A stretch of 64,000 nucleotides of DNA from Ahaetulla prasina (GCF_028640845.1 NC_080548.1:8364314-8428313); one strand, 5' to 3'; shown: positions 11,866-23,464, numbered from the stretch's first letter. The notes: generated by a model from the letters alone, not told the origin. A program made the numbers and translations.

Positions 11866-12189
11866 CTGGAGTACAATATACAACTGTAATAACCTACGTA
11901 TTTGCATTCTCATATACATTCACAACTACAGAGATATACATATTTTCAGACATATTTTTTTTGCTCTGTCATTCGGAATTAAACTTATCCCATCACTTCT
12001 TTGATTCTACCCATCAGCTCCAATCCATGAACACCTTTGTTCAGATCTCTTACATTCTTCCTTATATTCTTACTTTCCATTTGTTCATTCATACTCTTTA
12101 CCATTTGCCATTGAAAATGAAGTAGGAACAGTTACAGTTAGAAATCTGTGATGTTTAAACTGACAGTTATAACATTCCTTGGAATTATT

Positions 12190-12262
12190 TTTATTTATTT
12201 TATTTATTATTAAATTTATATGCTACCCATTTCCCTGATAAGGCAACTCTGGAAGGATATTG
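12190..12262 (-). mobile_element. Old CR1-like LINE 3' tail
   Basis: A (TTTA)n run followed by AAATTTATATGCTACCCATTT resembles a decayed antisense CR1 tail. Too short for firm assignment. Confidence 0.4.
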
Positions 12263-12631
12263 TTATATTTTTAAATATTTATTAACATCTTGATGTTTAA
12301 AGTGACCCTGAACTTTGTAGAAGTTTTATTTAGCAACAAATAAATATTACTTTTCATTATAATAAGGGTAAAATATCAGAGAAGCAAAATAAGAAATCAT
12401 GAAAAAATACAAAATTTTAATTTTGTTGAAATACAGATTAAAAGAGTAAACCTAAACCTAAATAGCTTCTGAAAAGTGTTGTCTTTGTACTATATGGAAA
12501 CCAAAAGGTGAAGTATAGAAGACCACATCTAGAAAAAAAGATCAGAAACAACAATTGGTTCATTATCATTTGGGTCAGTTAACAATAAGGGAAAAGGAGG
12601 AAGTGAGACATATCAATCAACAATGGGTCTT

Positions 12632-12712
12632 ATTTTTTGAAAAAGTTTTACAACAACAATTAAATTTTTCCCCTCCCCAATTTAATTGTTGTTGTAAAAC
12701 TTTTTCAAAAAT
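12632..12712. mobile_element. 81-base near-perfect foldback flanked by 13-base direct repeats
   Basis: The arms 12632-12667 and 12679-12712 are perfect reverse complements (TTGAAAAAGTTTTACAACAA) apart from one extra T, with a loop of about 11 bases. Direct repeats AACAATGGGTCTT flank it at 12619-12631 and 12713-12725. The layout is that of a foldback insertion, but 13 bases is longer than a hAT or Tc1 duplication. Confidence 0.8.
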
Positions 12713-12729
12713 AACAATGGGTCTTGTAT

Positions 12730-13030
12730 GGCAAGGAATTTCATCCAGGAGGAGGGTCTTTTTTGCTATGGGACCCACCATTTGGAAGATCATTCTCTCC
12801 CCCAAAAGGTGAGATTGCCCCTGACCCAACTGACCTTCTGGAAATTCTAGTTATGTCATCAGACCAGGGGAATCCACTAGAACTATATAGCCTGCAAAAT
12901 GGCTACACTATCTGTAAGTTTTAGAAAGTACTCTCCTGTGGGTTTTGTTTTGCTTTGTTTATAGCTTTTTGAGAACTGTTTAATTGTATTTTAATGATAT
13001 TCTTTTTGGTATTTTAATCAAATGTGCCAT
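12730..13030 (+). pseudogene. Possible old LINE 3' fragment
   Basis: A frame reading LLWDPPFGRSFSPPKGEI and PTDLLE weakly resembles the ALWNSLP-type C-terminus of CR1-group LINEs, followed by T-rich sequence. Alternative: unrelated intronic sequence. Confidence 0.3.
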
Positions 13031-14214
13031 CCAAAATCATAAAAAGTAAATTATATGTAGTCCAAATTTTGTATGTAGTAATCCTCCAAATGAGACATTC
13101 AACCATTTAATATTTTGTTCAAACTTAGAATAAAATGTGAAATTTTTGGATCACTGTCTAATATATACAGATTTATTTTATAATTTATGTAAAATTTATG
13201 AAAAATTGGGTGTTCTTTCAGCTTTATAATATCAATTTTTTGTAACTCTTTTGCATCCAATTCCTATTTCCACTGTCTTCCTATTATTTTCCAACTGCTA
13301 CAATATAATTCAAAAGAACATGGCATCCATAAAACCAGTAAATCATCTGCAACAAAATGGAAATTATATAAAAGCAGACATAATGACACAAGGTTGTATT
13401 TTAAGCAGTACATTTTCAATAATTAGTTAAACTCATCAATTCCTTCCTTTAAAATGCATGAATTTCCATTCTGTAACATTCATTTGGGACTTTTGGGTGA
13501 CGTTGTGGTGAGATCGGACATGTGGTGTAGGTCTCCACACTCCCATGCCAAATACTTCCTGCTTGTGGGCTCCAGATGGAGCCAAAGCTGCCCTGTAGGA
13601 GTGGTGAAGCAAAGAGGGGCACCCTGTGAGATTGGGGTGTCACAGCTCTCCTGTCCAGCCTGGGTTTTTTTCTTCCTCTCAGCCATGGCAAGAAGAAGCA
13701 GCAGCCTAAAGATTCTGCTACAAAACTGGGACAACCAAAGAACAACAGCTAAGACTGGTGCTGGAGAGAAGAAGGTGAGCCATTTTGAAACTAGTGGAGA
13801 GGATTTTTCTTTTGCTTTAAATCTAAACCCAAGAAACAATTCAGAATAATTTGCTCAGAACTATGTTACAGCGGTGTTTAAGCATTTTGGAGCACTCTGA
13901 AGAAATACCTAACCAGAAATGAAAGATCAGGAGAGTAAATAATATATTTTGAAATAAATAGAAAATTGGAACTCCTAAACTGGGAAGAAGCGGTACTGGG
14001 AAGGCATTTTTAAATGTTGGAATTATCTATTTATAAAACTTATTCTTCTTTTACAAATGTTTTATAATCAAAATGACAATGGACTAGTAAACTGAAATCT
14101 AAGTGGAGAGTGCCAACTGCTTACAAAAAGGAAAATTACAAGTTTCTATTTATATGAAAGACAGTGAAAGTGAAAATTCCATTGGATTATTTTTAGGTAC
14201 CCTATGAGTACTGG

Positions 14215-14568
14215 TAGTGGGATGTGGTGGCTTAGTGGATAAGATGCTGAGCTTGTTGATAGAAAGGTTGGCAGTTCAGCAGTTTGAATCCCTAATGCTG
14301 CCTAATGGGGTGAGTTCCTGTTACTTGTCCCAGCTTCTTTCAACCTAGCAGTTCAAAAGTACATAAAAAATGCAAGTAGAAAAATAGGGACCACCTTTGG
14401 TGGGAAGGTAACAGCATTTTGCGTGCCTTTGGCATTTAGTCATGCTGGCCACATGACCATGGAGACATCTTCAGACAACGCTGGCTCTTTGGCTTTGAAA
14501 CGGACATGAGCACCACCCCCTACAGTCAGGAACGACTAGTACATATGTGCGAGGGGATTCTTTATCTT
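14215..14568 (+). mobile_element. Sauria-type SINE nested in the L1-like element
   Basis: The tRNA-like head GTGGCTTAGTGGATAAGATG and B-box-like GCAGTTTGAATCC lead to the BovB-like tail GGGGATTCTTTATCTTTA. A 12-base duplication TATGAGTACTGG flanks it at 14203-14214 and 14569-14580. It is close to full length. Confidence 0.93.
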
Positions 14569-15233
14569 TATGAGTACTGGAGATCCAAATATGAAAATGA
14601 GGAAGTGATTTAATTAAAGAGACATTTCAATATTATACTAGAGGATTGAATTTGTAAAGAAGACATAAAGGGGCTTTTGATAACCTTTGGGACTACTTAA
14701 ATGGAATTGATTGTTAACCTATGAAATATAAAGAACTGGGACAAGTATACATCTTGAAGGGTAATTCAAAGACTGAATAAATAGTTCTTGGACTATTGAA
14801 TAAAAATCTTTTTTTTTTTCAAAAAACAAAATAAGATACTTAAAAAGGAAGAAATGAGTGGAATTGTGCAGTAGCTGGATTTACTCTTTCAAAATACAAA
14901 AGACATTATGGACAAAGGATTTAAGGAGATTAAGGAAAAAATGGAAAATACCATACAAGGGATGATGAGTACAGACCAAGACGCCAAGGAAAGGGAGAAG
15001 TCAAACAAAGAAAGGAAGAAGGAAGAAGACAAAGAGGAGATAAAATAATAGTGATTGATGAATTAAACCAGGGAGAAAACATATTAAGAAAGTTGGAAGA
15101 TATTTTTGAAATGGAGGCAGGGGTCTGGGTAGAAATTTTAGAAACTAAGCGGTGGAAGAGGGTAGAGGTGGGAGGAACTAGACATAGACAGAGATTCAAG
15201 AGGGGAATTTGGGAGGCAAGTCAAAAAAAAAAA

Positions 15234-15420
15234 GGCATAGCAATTGAAGTATTGAAGCAGGCAAGAAATGATGGTTAGAAGATTTTCTTGTTTATTGTTC
15301 TGATTCGCTTTTCCTTTTCCCTCTTTCTTTTAAAGCATAGCAATTAAAATATGAAGCAAGCAAGAGATGATGGATGGATGATTTCCTTTTTTTGTTCTTG
15401 TTCTGAGTTACTTTTCCCTC
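15234..15420 (+). repeat. Imperfect tandem duplication of about 104 bases in the L1-like 3' region
   Basis: The unit starting AGGCATAGCAATTGAAGTA (15234) recurs as AAGCATAGCAATTAAAATAT (near 15336), each followed by a T-rich block. A (CCCT)n/(CT)n/T run follows at 15416-15466. Confidence 0.75.
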
Positions 15421-16085
15421 CCTCCCTCCCTCTTTCTCTCTCTCTCTCTTCTTTTTTTTTTTTTTAAGGCAGGTGACATGATTAGAAGTTAGACAGGAAA
15501 GAAAGAAAAAGTTTCTTAATAAAGGGTGACATGATTAAAAGCTAGAATAAGTGATAGAAATAAGGGTAATATTAATGTATACATTTTTATTTTATAAAAT
15601 GAAACGAAGAATTAAAAAATGTGGAATAATTGAATAATGACAGACTGCAACCTAATATAGATGTGTGTTGTTGTTAGAAATATGTAACTTAATTGGATGT
15701 AATTATTATGTTTAATCTGATCAGTTTCATTTGTATTGGAATGTATGGCACCCAGGTGCCACACAGTTCACGCATTGATTTGACATTTTTACAAAAAAAA
15801 TAAAAAAAGGAAAAACATTCATTTGGGAGAATGAAATTTTATTGTAAATCAATGCCTTAAATGAAAATAAGTAGTCATCTTATGACAAAAATTGGGATCA
15901 GAATCTTGGTCACTGAGTGAAATGATCATTGTAGGAAATTCACATGACTGCTTTGCCTGATAACTGCAATTCCAGCATTCCCATTTGTAATTGTTAAGAA
16001 ATTTCATGGGTCATTAAGCACAGTGTGGGGTTACCTGGGGAGAGAGGCCCTAGGTGGCCTGGTGTAGACTACAGAGCCTACTGAC

Positions 16086-16486
16086 CAGTGGTGGAATTCA
16101 ACTGGTTTGCACCACTTCGAGTGAACTGGTTATTAAACCGGGGGTGGGTGCGGTGCAGCCCCCCATGCCCCCCATGTTTTGGCTCCCAGGTAAGTGCAGG
16201 ATGGCCTACTAGGCCCAAATGGGGGGTGGGGTGGGGTGCGGTGCAGCCCCCCATGGCCCCCATGTTTTGGCTCCCAGGTAAGTGCAGGATGGCCTACTAG
16301 GCCCAAAATGGGGGGTGGGGTGGGGTGCGGTGCAGCCCCCCATGGCCCCCATGTTTTGGCTCCCAGGAGGTGCAGGAGGCCAAGTGCTGCCTGTCACACC
16401 CCTGGCCACGCCCACCATGGCCACACCCACCCAGGCGGTCATTAGGGCAGATAACCAGTTGTTAAATTATTTGAATCCTACCACTG
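16086..16486. mobile_element. hAT-type MITE, GGTGGGATTCA family, long form with 88-base tandem repeats
   Basis: The ends CAGTGGTGGAATTCAACTGG and TTTGAATCCTACCACTG are inverted. Flanks CTACTGAC (16078-16085) and CTATTGGC (16487-16494) agree at 6 of 8 positions. The interior carries nearly three tandem copies of an 88-89 base GC-rich unit (units begin CGGTGCAGCC at 16151, 16239 and 16328), then the usual CATTAGGGCAGA segment of the short family members. Confidence 0.85.
16140..16372. repeat. 88-89 base tandem repeat, about 2.7 copies, G/C-skewed
   Basis: Successive units share CCCATGTTTTGGCTCCCAGG, TGCAGGATGGCCTACTAGG and GGGGGGTGGGGTGGGG. The G runs could form G-quadruplexes on the plus strand. 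Confidence 0.9.
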
Positions 16487-16662
16487 CTATTGGCATGTGG
16501 AAACCAGCCTTACCTAGGAGGTCTGGCCCAGTTGTCCAACCCACCATGGCCAAGAGGCAGTGGGAAAGCCAGCAGGGAAGGTTGCAAGTTGCTGCCGCCA
16601 CCTACCAAGAAGGCTCCCTCTCATCTCTGGAATCATGTGTTCATAATCATGTGACTATAAGG

Positions 16663-16663
<1 letters not shown>

Positions 16664-16693
<30 letters not shown>
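16664..16693. repeat. (GT)n microsatellite
   Basis: About 15 GT units followed by GCGCACGCGC. Confidence 0.97.
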
Positions 16694-16696
<3 letters not shown>

Positions 16697-16799
16697 ACGC
16701 GCATTCCATTTGTCAATAGTCAGAAGTGCTTTACAAGCCATAAAACACCTTTACAAAGGTCATCATTAAATGGTCATAAGTTGAGGACTACCTCTAATG

Positions 16800-17495
16800 G
16801 CAACATAGTCTTCAATTTACCGTATCAAATTTTTAGTCAAATAGTTCCTCCAGGATTGTCTGAACAATGCAATTTTCTTGTCTGTAGTGCTATCCTTTGC
16901 ACCTTCCTACCAAACATAGTATACATTTTCAAAACAGATACACCATTCAACAGAAAAACAGAATATTATCGTCCTACTCTTTTTAAAGTATACCTTTTTA
17001 CTTTTCAAAGGCATAATTAGCTTAATTAGGAAGAGAATTCAAAGAACCACTATTAAATCTGAGAGGGTGAAATTAGCAATCAATTACTGCAGTAAATTGA
17101 AAGTAAAATTTAAATATCTCCTCCTTTAAATCAACTTGGTCTGTGAAAAGGTCAAAGGTGTAGTTCAGAAACATCAAACAATGGAAAAATTAAAACCAAA
17201 AGGAATTAGCATAAGCTATCTCTTCTAGTACATACTTACTTTGATGAAAATTGTACAAAATTCACTAAAGATGACTTTCAGGGCAACCAGCAAGGCTTCA
17301 GCTTTAATGTTTTAAATTCAGCTTATTAAAGGCAGAGCAGTTAAGAATTTCCATTTTGGATTTGTTTTTAAATGGCTATTTTCCAGTTTGCTTTCTATTA
17401 AACTAGACAATTCAGAAATTCATTTCTGGTTTATGCAATCAACCAGAAAGTCTTTCATTGGGAATATAATTATGTTTGTGTGTTATTTAATTATA
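16800..17495. other. AT-rich intronic stretch, nothing recognised
   Basis: No repeat boundary or exon supported. Confidence 0.4.
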
Positions 17496-17498
17496 GTG

Positions 17499-17700
17499 GA
17501 GTGTGTTGGCTGATTTGGGGTTAGGACCCTGGGCTGAGGATTGGTAGGGTTGTGTTTGAGATCTGGTTGCTGTCACGTGGCAGGGTGAGCTCCCATCACT
17601 TGCTCCAACTCTTGCCAACCCAGGAGTTTGAAAGCAGGTGACTGTGAGTAGATAGATGGGTACCACTTTGGTGGGCAACTTAACAGGAACATGAAAGGAG
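17499..17700 (+). mobile_element. Degenerate Sauria-type SINE
   Basis: The order CAGGGTGAGCTCCCATCAC, CCAACTCTTGCCAACCCAGG, TTTGAAAGCA and ACCACTTTGGTGGG matches the SINE at 52693. The head is heavily mutated and the tail is missing. Confidence 0.65.
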
Positions 17701-17727
17701 CCCCCAACTGGGCACCCATGGGCAATT

Positions 17728-17793
17728 GTAATGTCACTGGTTGATCCTTTCACCATGGAGGTAATGTCACTGGTTGATCCTTTCACCATGGAA
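17728..17793. repeat. 33-base tandem duplication
   Basis: GTAATGTCACTGGTTGATCC...ACCATGGA occurs at 17728 and again at 17761. Confidence 0.9.
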
Positions 17794-17799
17794 GCAGTA

Positions 17800-20235
17800 G
17801 TATTTATAGTTTACTGAACAAGCCACAATTGTGTAGGCTTGACCAATATGTTCAAATAAAACTAACTGCATAATGTTTTCATATATATTCTAGCATCTGG
17901 GATTAATTCTGTTACATGTGCTATTTGCTTTTGATATGGACTTGGGCAGGTGATCCATGAATTGCATTATCATCTGGAGTCACTAAAAAGGAAGAAGGTT
18001 GTCAAGATTGAATTAGGACACTTTAAATTTCCTACTAGAACTTCATGCTCAGCTATTTGGACTCAAACTAAGGACTTGAATGTGAGACTGGGTGAGTTGT
18101 TCAAGACTTCCTTAAAATTACACCAGAGACTTGAATATCTTTTCCATCTTCACACACAACTCTATGAATTACAACTAAAGAGGATGGAGGCTGAGATAAG
18201 TAGAAAGGCAGAAAGGCAGAAAGACAGAATGGGATGGTGTGCGCACACATAAACACACATCCAATCTGTATAATGGGAAGCATGTATCCATCAAATTATT
18301 TCTTCAAATATTTCAGTAGTGTTTGGTGGTGGTTCTCTAGGTTTTCAAGCAGATAGTTCTCAAGTAACTATCTGACCTGATTCACTGACCTGATTCACAC
18401 ATTCTGCCAATCCTAGTTCTTTGATTAATGTACAATTGACAAAATTCACCAAAAGAACCAACCAAATAACAATAGAGCTTAGCAGAATGCATAAACCCCA
18501 CTGCTATGCATTAGAATTGATGGGAATTGAACTTGAGATCTATTGCTTGTAGAATATAAAAAAATTCTATCAGTTATAAAAACTAAATTAAAGCCAAAGT
18601 TCGCACTTTGTGGTAAGTTATAGTGCTATTTGTTTATGGTTTAGAGAAATGCATGATCCCGTCCCTCTAGTTTATTGTTTAATGTTTTGCAAACCTAACA
18701 AATTGTGCTTTAGTCAACAAACTATGTTTAAACAAATAATAAAGTTATAGATTTTGTCATGGACAATCTTCATGAGAAGAAGGCTCGGAAAACCTTTATT
18801 TTTTTGCCAGAATGCCTATTCTATTTTTTCTTCTTATTGCAATAGTGTTGCAGCTGCAAAGACTATTTATCTTTCTAAAGACACTGTTCTCCAAGAAATA
18901 TTGTATTTATTTCTGCTTTATATAAGTCTAGATATTGTGTTATATATGATTCTTGGTTTATTGTCTGTGATAAAAATTAAATACTATCACTGAAATTCCA
19001 GCTTAGCCGAAAGTGAACTACTGTAGCAGAATTTGGAGGATTTTGGTCCTATTTGTTAAAAAATGGATCCAGAAATAAAGAGAACTGTGGTGCAGTTGAG
19101 AAAGGATTTGTACACACACTATTGAAAATATTTCACAATTACTTTGCCAAGATGATGGCAATGCACTTCCTATTACAGTATATTTTGACTGGAAACATGT
19201 AAAAACCAGCCAGGGATGGGATGAGAGAATGGAACCAAATGACTTAGCTAATCTAACTTTGATTTAGCTAACCAAACATTTTTACATTTAGTAATTTATA
19301 CAGATGTCTATTTTATTTGTTAGAAACTCTTCCTTTATTAACCAACTTTATTTATATAGCATTACTCTGTCAACATACCATGCATGTATTGTAGACAGTC
19401 AGGGAACATGCACAACAACAAAGTAAACACCTATGACTAAAAAACGGCAGCAATTGTCTAATTCACTACTTTCTCAGCAATGTATGCCTGTATAAATGTT
19501 TAATATAATGTCTGTCAACTTCCCATGTACATAATCTTAATAAACAGACAATATAGTCTATTGAGTACCAAAATATATTGTGTGGGGGAACATATTATTG
19601 GAATTTCAATAACATATTCCCCTGCCTGAATTTTGAATGGCTCTTATTTTGCCCTTGTTCATCAGCTCTTAAAAACTAGAATTTTCCTAGGATAGATAAT
19701 AGGGCTTTTCTGGAAGATGTATGCTAGATTGTATATTTTCTTGCTCTTTCTGGATGTCATTTTATTTTCTTCTTCATTATATTCTTTTCATACTACTTTT
19801 AGCAACCCCCAGAGTTGCTATGGTGTCAGGAGGTTTTATAAATTTGATGAATTTATAGCAAATTTGATGGGATTTTTTTTTTTTTACAATTGCAACAATA
19901 TTCTATTTGTATAGTTTTCCAGTAAAGACAAAATAATATGCCCATTAGTACAACATCATTCAAAAAGAATTTGATGACATTTTGTTGTTTTCCCATTTTT
20001 TACAAGTACAATATTAAAGGACCGAAAGCTATGGAAAAAATATGCATGCTTCAGTTTTGAAAACAAAAAAACATATCTTGACTCAAAATGCAAGTCAGGA
20101 AAAGTGGAAAGCAACTGCTGAGTTCCAGATGGTAACAACAACCATGTGGGGATTCTAGTAGACTTCCTACCAGAAGCACGAATTCAGCCCCAAAGCAAAT
20201 TGAAACAGACTTGAAATTCAGGACACAGTTTTGAT
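17800..20235. other. AT-rich intronic stretch, nothing recognised
   Basis: Contains the open frame 17950-18252 (about 100 codons, lysine-rich), which matches no family I know and lacks convincing flanking splice sites. Confidence 0.4.
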
Positions 20236-20246
20236 AGTGTTTAGAC

Positions 20247-20343
20247 CAGGGGTCTCCAACCTTGGTCCCTTTAAGACTTGTGGACTTGAACTCTGGGAGT
20301 TGAAGTCCACAAGTCTTAAAGGGACCAAGGTTGGAGACCCCTG
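20247..20343. mobile_element. hAT-type MITE, perfect 97-base palindrome
   Basis: The sequence is a near-perfect hairpin starting CAGGGGTCTCCAACCTTGG and ending with its reverse complement. Perfect 8-base duplications GTTTAGAC lie at 20239-20246 and 20344-20351. Confidence 0.95.
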
Positions 20344-20399
20344 GTTTAGACTAACCATTGTCACAGTCAAATTCAAGTACTGCTTCAAGGACAGATGAC

Positions 20400-20536
20400 T
20401 AGTGGTGGGATTCAGCCAGTTCGCACCACTTCGGAAGAACCGGTTGTTAACTTTCTGAGCAGTTTGGCAAACTGGTTGTTGGAAGAAATCATTAGGGCAG
20501 AGAATTGGTTGTTAAATTACTTGAATCCCACCACTG
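20400..20536. mobile_element. hAT-type MITE, GGTGGGATTCA family, 137 bases
   Basis: The ends TAGTGGTGGGATTCAGCC and TTGAATCCCACCACTG are inverted, flanked by CAGATGAC (20392-20399) and CAGGTGAC (20537-20544). The interior is closely similar to the copies at 27734 and 63583 and includes AACCGGTT at 20438-20445. Confidence 0.93.
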
Positions 20537-20559
20537 CAGGTGACTCTTCTATATGGCTA

Positions 20560-21990
20560 AAATCAATCTTTGTGGAGAAGTATCTTCTGTACTTTAAGAT
20601 CATGTATGTCTTCTTTCAGGAAACTTTGGACCCCAGAGTTGGCAACTGAGCCATTTTCTGCATTGCAAAGATTGTGGAGAATCTTGGAGGAGCTATGTGT
20701 GATGGAATGGAATGTATGTAATAGGCTAAATTCCCAAGAGGGAGGGGCTGCATTGCGGAGGAATAAGAGACAACTCAGTTCAAAAATTTTGGGTGAGAGA
20801 AAAGACTGTGAAGACAGCCCCTCCTTAATAGTTCTCAGAGTACATGGAAGATGCAGATAGTCTGGCAAGATTCTGTCTATAGGTGTGAAAACAATAAACA
20901 ACTCAGCTTGGAAGAATCACCATATGTTATTCTTGGTTTTGGAGCCTGACACTATGCATAATTACGATTCATTTTAAATTCATTTTAATTTGCTCCTCCA
21001 AAAGGCAGAGTGAGCAAGGCTACATTGTAAAAAAATGATAAATATGGATATCAAGCAATCCAAGTACAAGACCCTTCATGTAACTTCAGTTATTAAATAT
21101 ATACAGAATAGGCAAAAGAATAAATGAACTATATTTATTCTTTATCCATTCACCCATTCAATCCTTCATATTCATCTCCCTGTGCTTTTGAGTAAAATTC
21201 CAAAGAAAGGATAAACCAAGGCAACTGAATATCTGCATGGTCGCAAAAGGACAGCAGGTGCAATCTTCTCCATGGTCTCTTTCTGAAACCTTTCTAGACT
21301 TTGAGAATCCTATAGTTGAAAACGATTTGTCAGTTTCTCAAAAGAGTATTTCTATTTTTGAACACATTATTAAGTCTCTCTCTCTCTCTTTCTTTTTTAC
21401 TTCCAGCAGATTCCCTTTCTCCACAGGTTGCTAAACCTATGTCATCAAATACCTGTTTTGGTTATCATTTTTTTCATACGTTTTCTAACAGCCATTCAGG
21501 AATTATATTTGTAGAAAAAGTTGTTATTGGCCTGGCCTGGCAAGAGGGCAGAAGCTTTGTGTTGTATGTTCTATATACGTCAAGCCTCAACAAGGCTGTT
21601 CTATCAATAGTTGTTGCCATTGTTTAGGCATTGGCTCTTGTGAATCATTTGTATCAAACTGTGGTCTTAGACAAGTTTCTGATTTTCAGTCCCATCAGTT
21701 TGCGTATTCTCTCTAATTTTCTCAGCCTTGCTTTCAATACCTTAAAAATGTTGACTTATTTTCTGACCTAGGCTTCCTGATACAGCAAAAGCACACAATG
21801 AGTCCCCAAAACCCTCTTTTTATTTCAATGGCTGTGAATTCTGTTCATTCACATCCTGTTCATTCTCAATCTGTCCATTCACAGATGAGTCCCAAATAGT
21901 TTGTAAAAAGTCTGACAGAAGTCTGCCATAGTCCTTCGGGATAAGGCTGATAAGCACCCATCTTTATCTCCCTTGACATACTGCCAAGAT
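20560..21990. other. Intronic stretch, nothing recognised
   Basis: Overlapping plus and minus frames near 20563-20901 have no known domain. AATAAA and an AGCCTGACA end near 20890-20953 could be a worn LTR end, but no partner was found. Confidence 0.35.
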
Positions 21991-22136
21991 CTAAATGGCA
22001 ATTAATTTTGCAAGGCCACATGGAACACAGAGTCAAAACAGAGCTGCAGAATTGAAACCAGCCAGCATGAACAACATTGCTTCCTGCAATGGCTCACGTG
22101 CCTTTGCTTCTACTTTATGTCTTATGGGGGGCCCAA

Positions 22137-22433
22137 TCATCTCCAAGCCCTACTCCAGAGTTGTCCCTTTTGTTTTAACTGTTCTTGCCTTCTGGCAGCT
22201 CTCTGCATGCACGCACTGAGAACAGGTTCCTCCTGTTCCTCTGCCTCAATGATGTCCAACTCTGGACACTCTGGAGTCCACACATAACTCTCAGATGGCC
22301 CTGGCCCCCTTTCTGCCTTAGATGCAGAGCCCTCATCTGAGCCTTCCCCAGACTCTAGGACTGGCCCATGTTCTTCCCCAGCCTCCTCACTGTCAGACTC
22401 TGCTGCCAGCTCTGCAGGCCACTGGTGGACCAC
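22137..22433 (-). CDS. Open frame of 98 codons, acidic and unrecognised, probably part of a mobile element
   Basis: The predicted peptide is rich in Glu, Asp and Ser in its first half (ELAAESDSEEAGEEHGP), then has a WTPECPELDIIEAEEQEEP segment and a basic end (ACMQRAARRQEQLKQKG). Its base composition is GC-richer than its surroundings and the frame has no interruption. The antisense strand upstream begins TGTTGTGGTCCACCAG, which could be an LTR or coding start of a retroelement. I do not recognise the product. The absence of flanking splice sites in phase with the CSMD exons argues against a CSMD exon. Confidence 0.3.
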   Translation of the reverse strand: MVHQWPAELAAESDSEEAGEEHGPVLESGEGSDEGSASKAERGPGPSESYVWTPECPELDIIEAEEQEEPVLSACMQRAARRQEQLKQKGQLWSRAWR

Positions 22434-23190
22434 AACAACTTATTCTCCATTCACACACTATAATGTTTAATACAAATCAATGTTCTGTTGTTACCCAGAG
22501 ACATCAAGCAATCATATAACACAAATAATCGTACACATTATTTTTTCATGGACCAAATCTCATTTCAGAACTTGGACTATGGAATTCCCTTAACCAGTTT
22601 GTCTCCTCATAGTCCATGGTTCTTCCCTGAAGAATAGGCATCAGTTCTCCATATTGATGATGCCAGCAAGAAAGACTATTCAGATTATATTGGGTCAAAA
22701 TATGTCTTGCAATTTCTTAAAAATTAACTGCAAAATCAATAGAGACGTTTGTTCTGTTTTTCATTATTCCAAAGGTATTTGAGAATTCCATCTGATATTT
22801 TTCTTGATCTTTCTAAGTTGAGGTTATTGTTGGAAGCAGAGGAGGGAACGACTGCTAGTGGGATTTTCTCTTGAACCATTTTTCCCTAATTCTTCATAAG
22901 CATCCCTGACTATCCATACTGCCAAACTGTAAATATGCCAGAGAATTAATTCATTTGCATAACCTTCCCTTGGGATCTAATCACAAGTGAATCTACACTG
23001 AGTGGCCTGGCATTTATGGATCCTGTTTCCACTCACTGGCCTGGTGGGCAGCTCCATGTTCCATAGACTGGCACTGAGATGCAGCATGCCAGAAACAGGG
23101 CTGCACAAATAAGCAAAGCCCCATCTGTGGGATGCAGGTAGCACACGAAACCATGCTTCCTGGTCTATGGAAAAACCTCTCTCTCTCTCT

Positions 23191-23460
23191 TTTTTTTTGA
23201 ATTTATATCCCGCCCTTCTCCGAAGACTCAGGACGGCTTACATTGTGTAAGGCAATAGTCTCATCCTATTTGTATATTTATATACAAAGTCAACTTATTG
23301 CCCCCCCAACAATCTGGGTCCTCATTTTACCTATCTTATAAAAGATGGAAGGCTGAGTCAACCTTGGGCCTGGTGGGACTCGAGCCTGCAGTAATTGTAA
23401 TTGCAGGCAGCTGTGTGTTAATAACAGGCTGCATTAGCCTGGTGAGCCACTTCCCAGCCC
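23191..23460 (-). mobile_element. tRNA-derived SINE with CR1-like tail
   Basis: Antisense copy: tail TTTATATCCCGCCCTTCTCC at the left, then CAAAGTCAACTTATTGCCCC, and the tRNA-like head (GCATTAGCCTGGTGAGCCAC) at the right. Confidence 0.85.
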
Positions 23461-23464
23461 CTCT

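Larger units (their letters stand above)
13490..15813 (+). mobile_element. L1-like non-autonomous retroelement, 2.3 kb, with intact target duplication
   Basis: A 15-base duplication AACATTCATTTGGGA flanks it (13475-13489 and 15814-15828) and the right end is A-rich (ACAAAAAAAATAAAAAAAGG), both typical of L1-type target-primed insertion. The 5' part holds a frame at 13454-13849 with MARRSSSLKILLQNWDNQ, and the 3' part a lysine/glutamate-rich, coiled-coil-like stretch near 14908-15270 (KEIKEKMENTIQGMM), recalling ORF1 proteins. No reverse transcriptase or endonuclease sequence is visible, so it would need help in trans. A Sauria SINE sits at 14215-14568. The L1 assignment is inference from the ends and ORF1-like pieces. 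Confidence 0.65.

Noticed and set aside
13454..13849. 131-codon frame considered as a host exon
   Set aside because: It lies at the 5' end of a retroelement defined by a 15-base duplication, so it belongs to that element.
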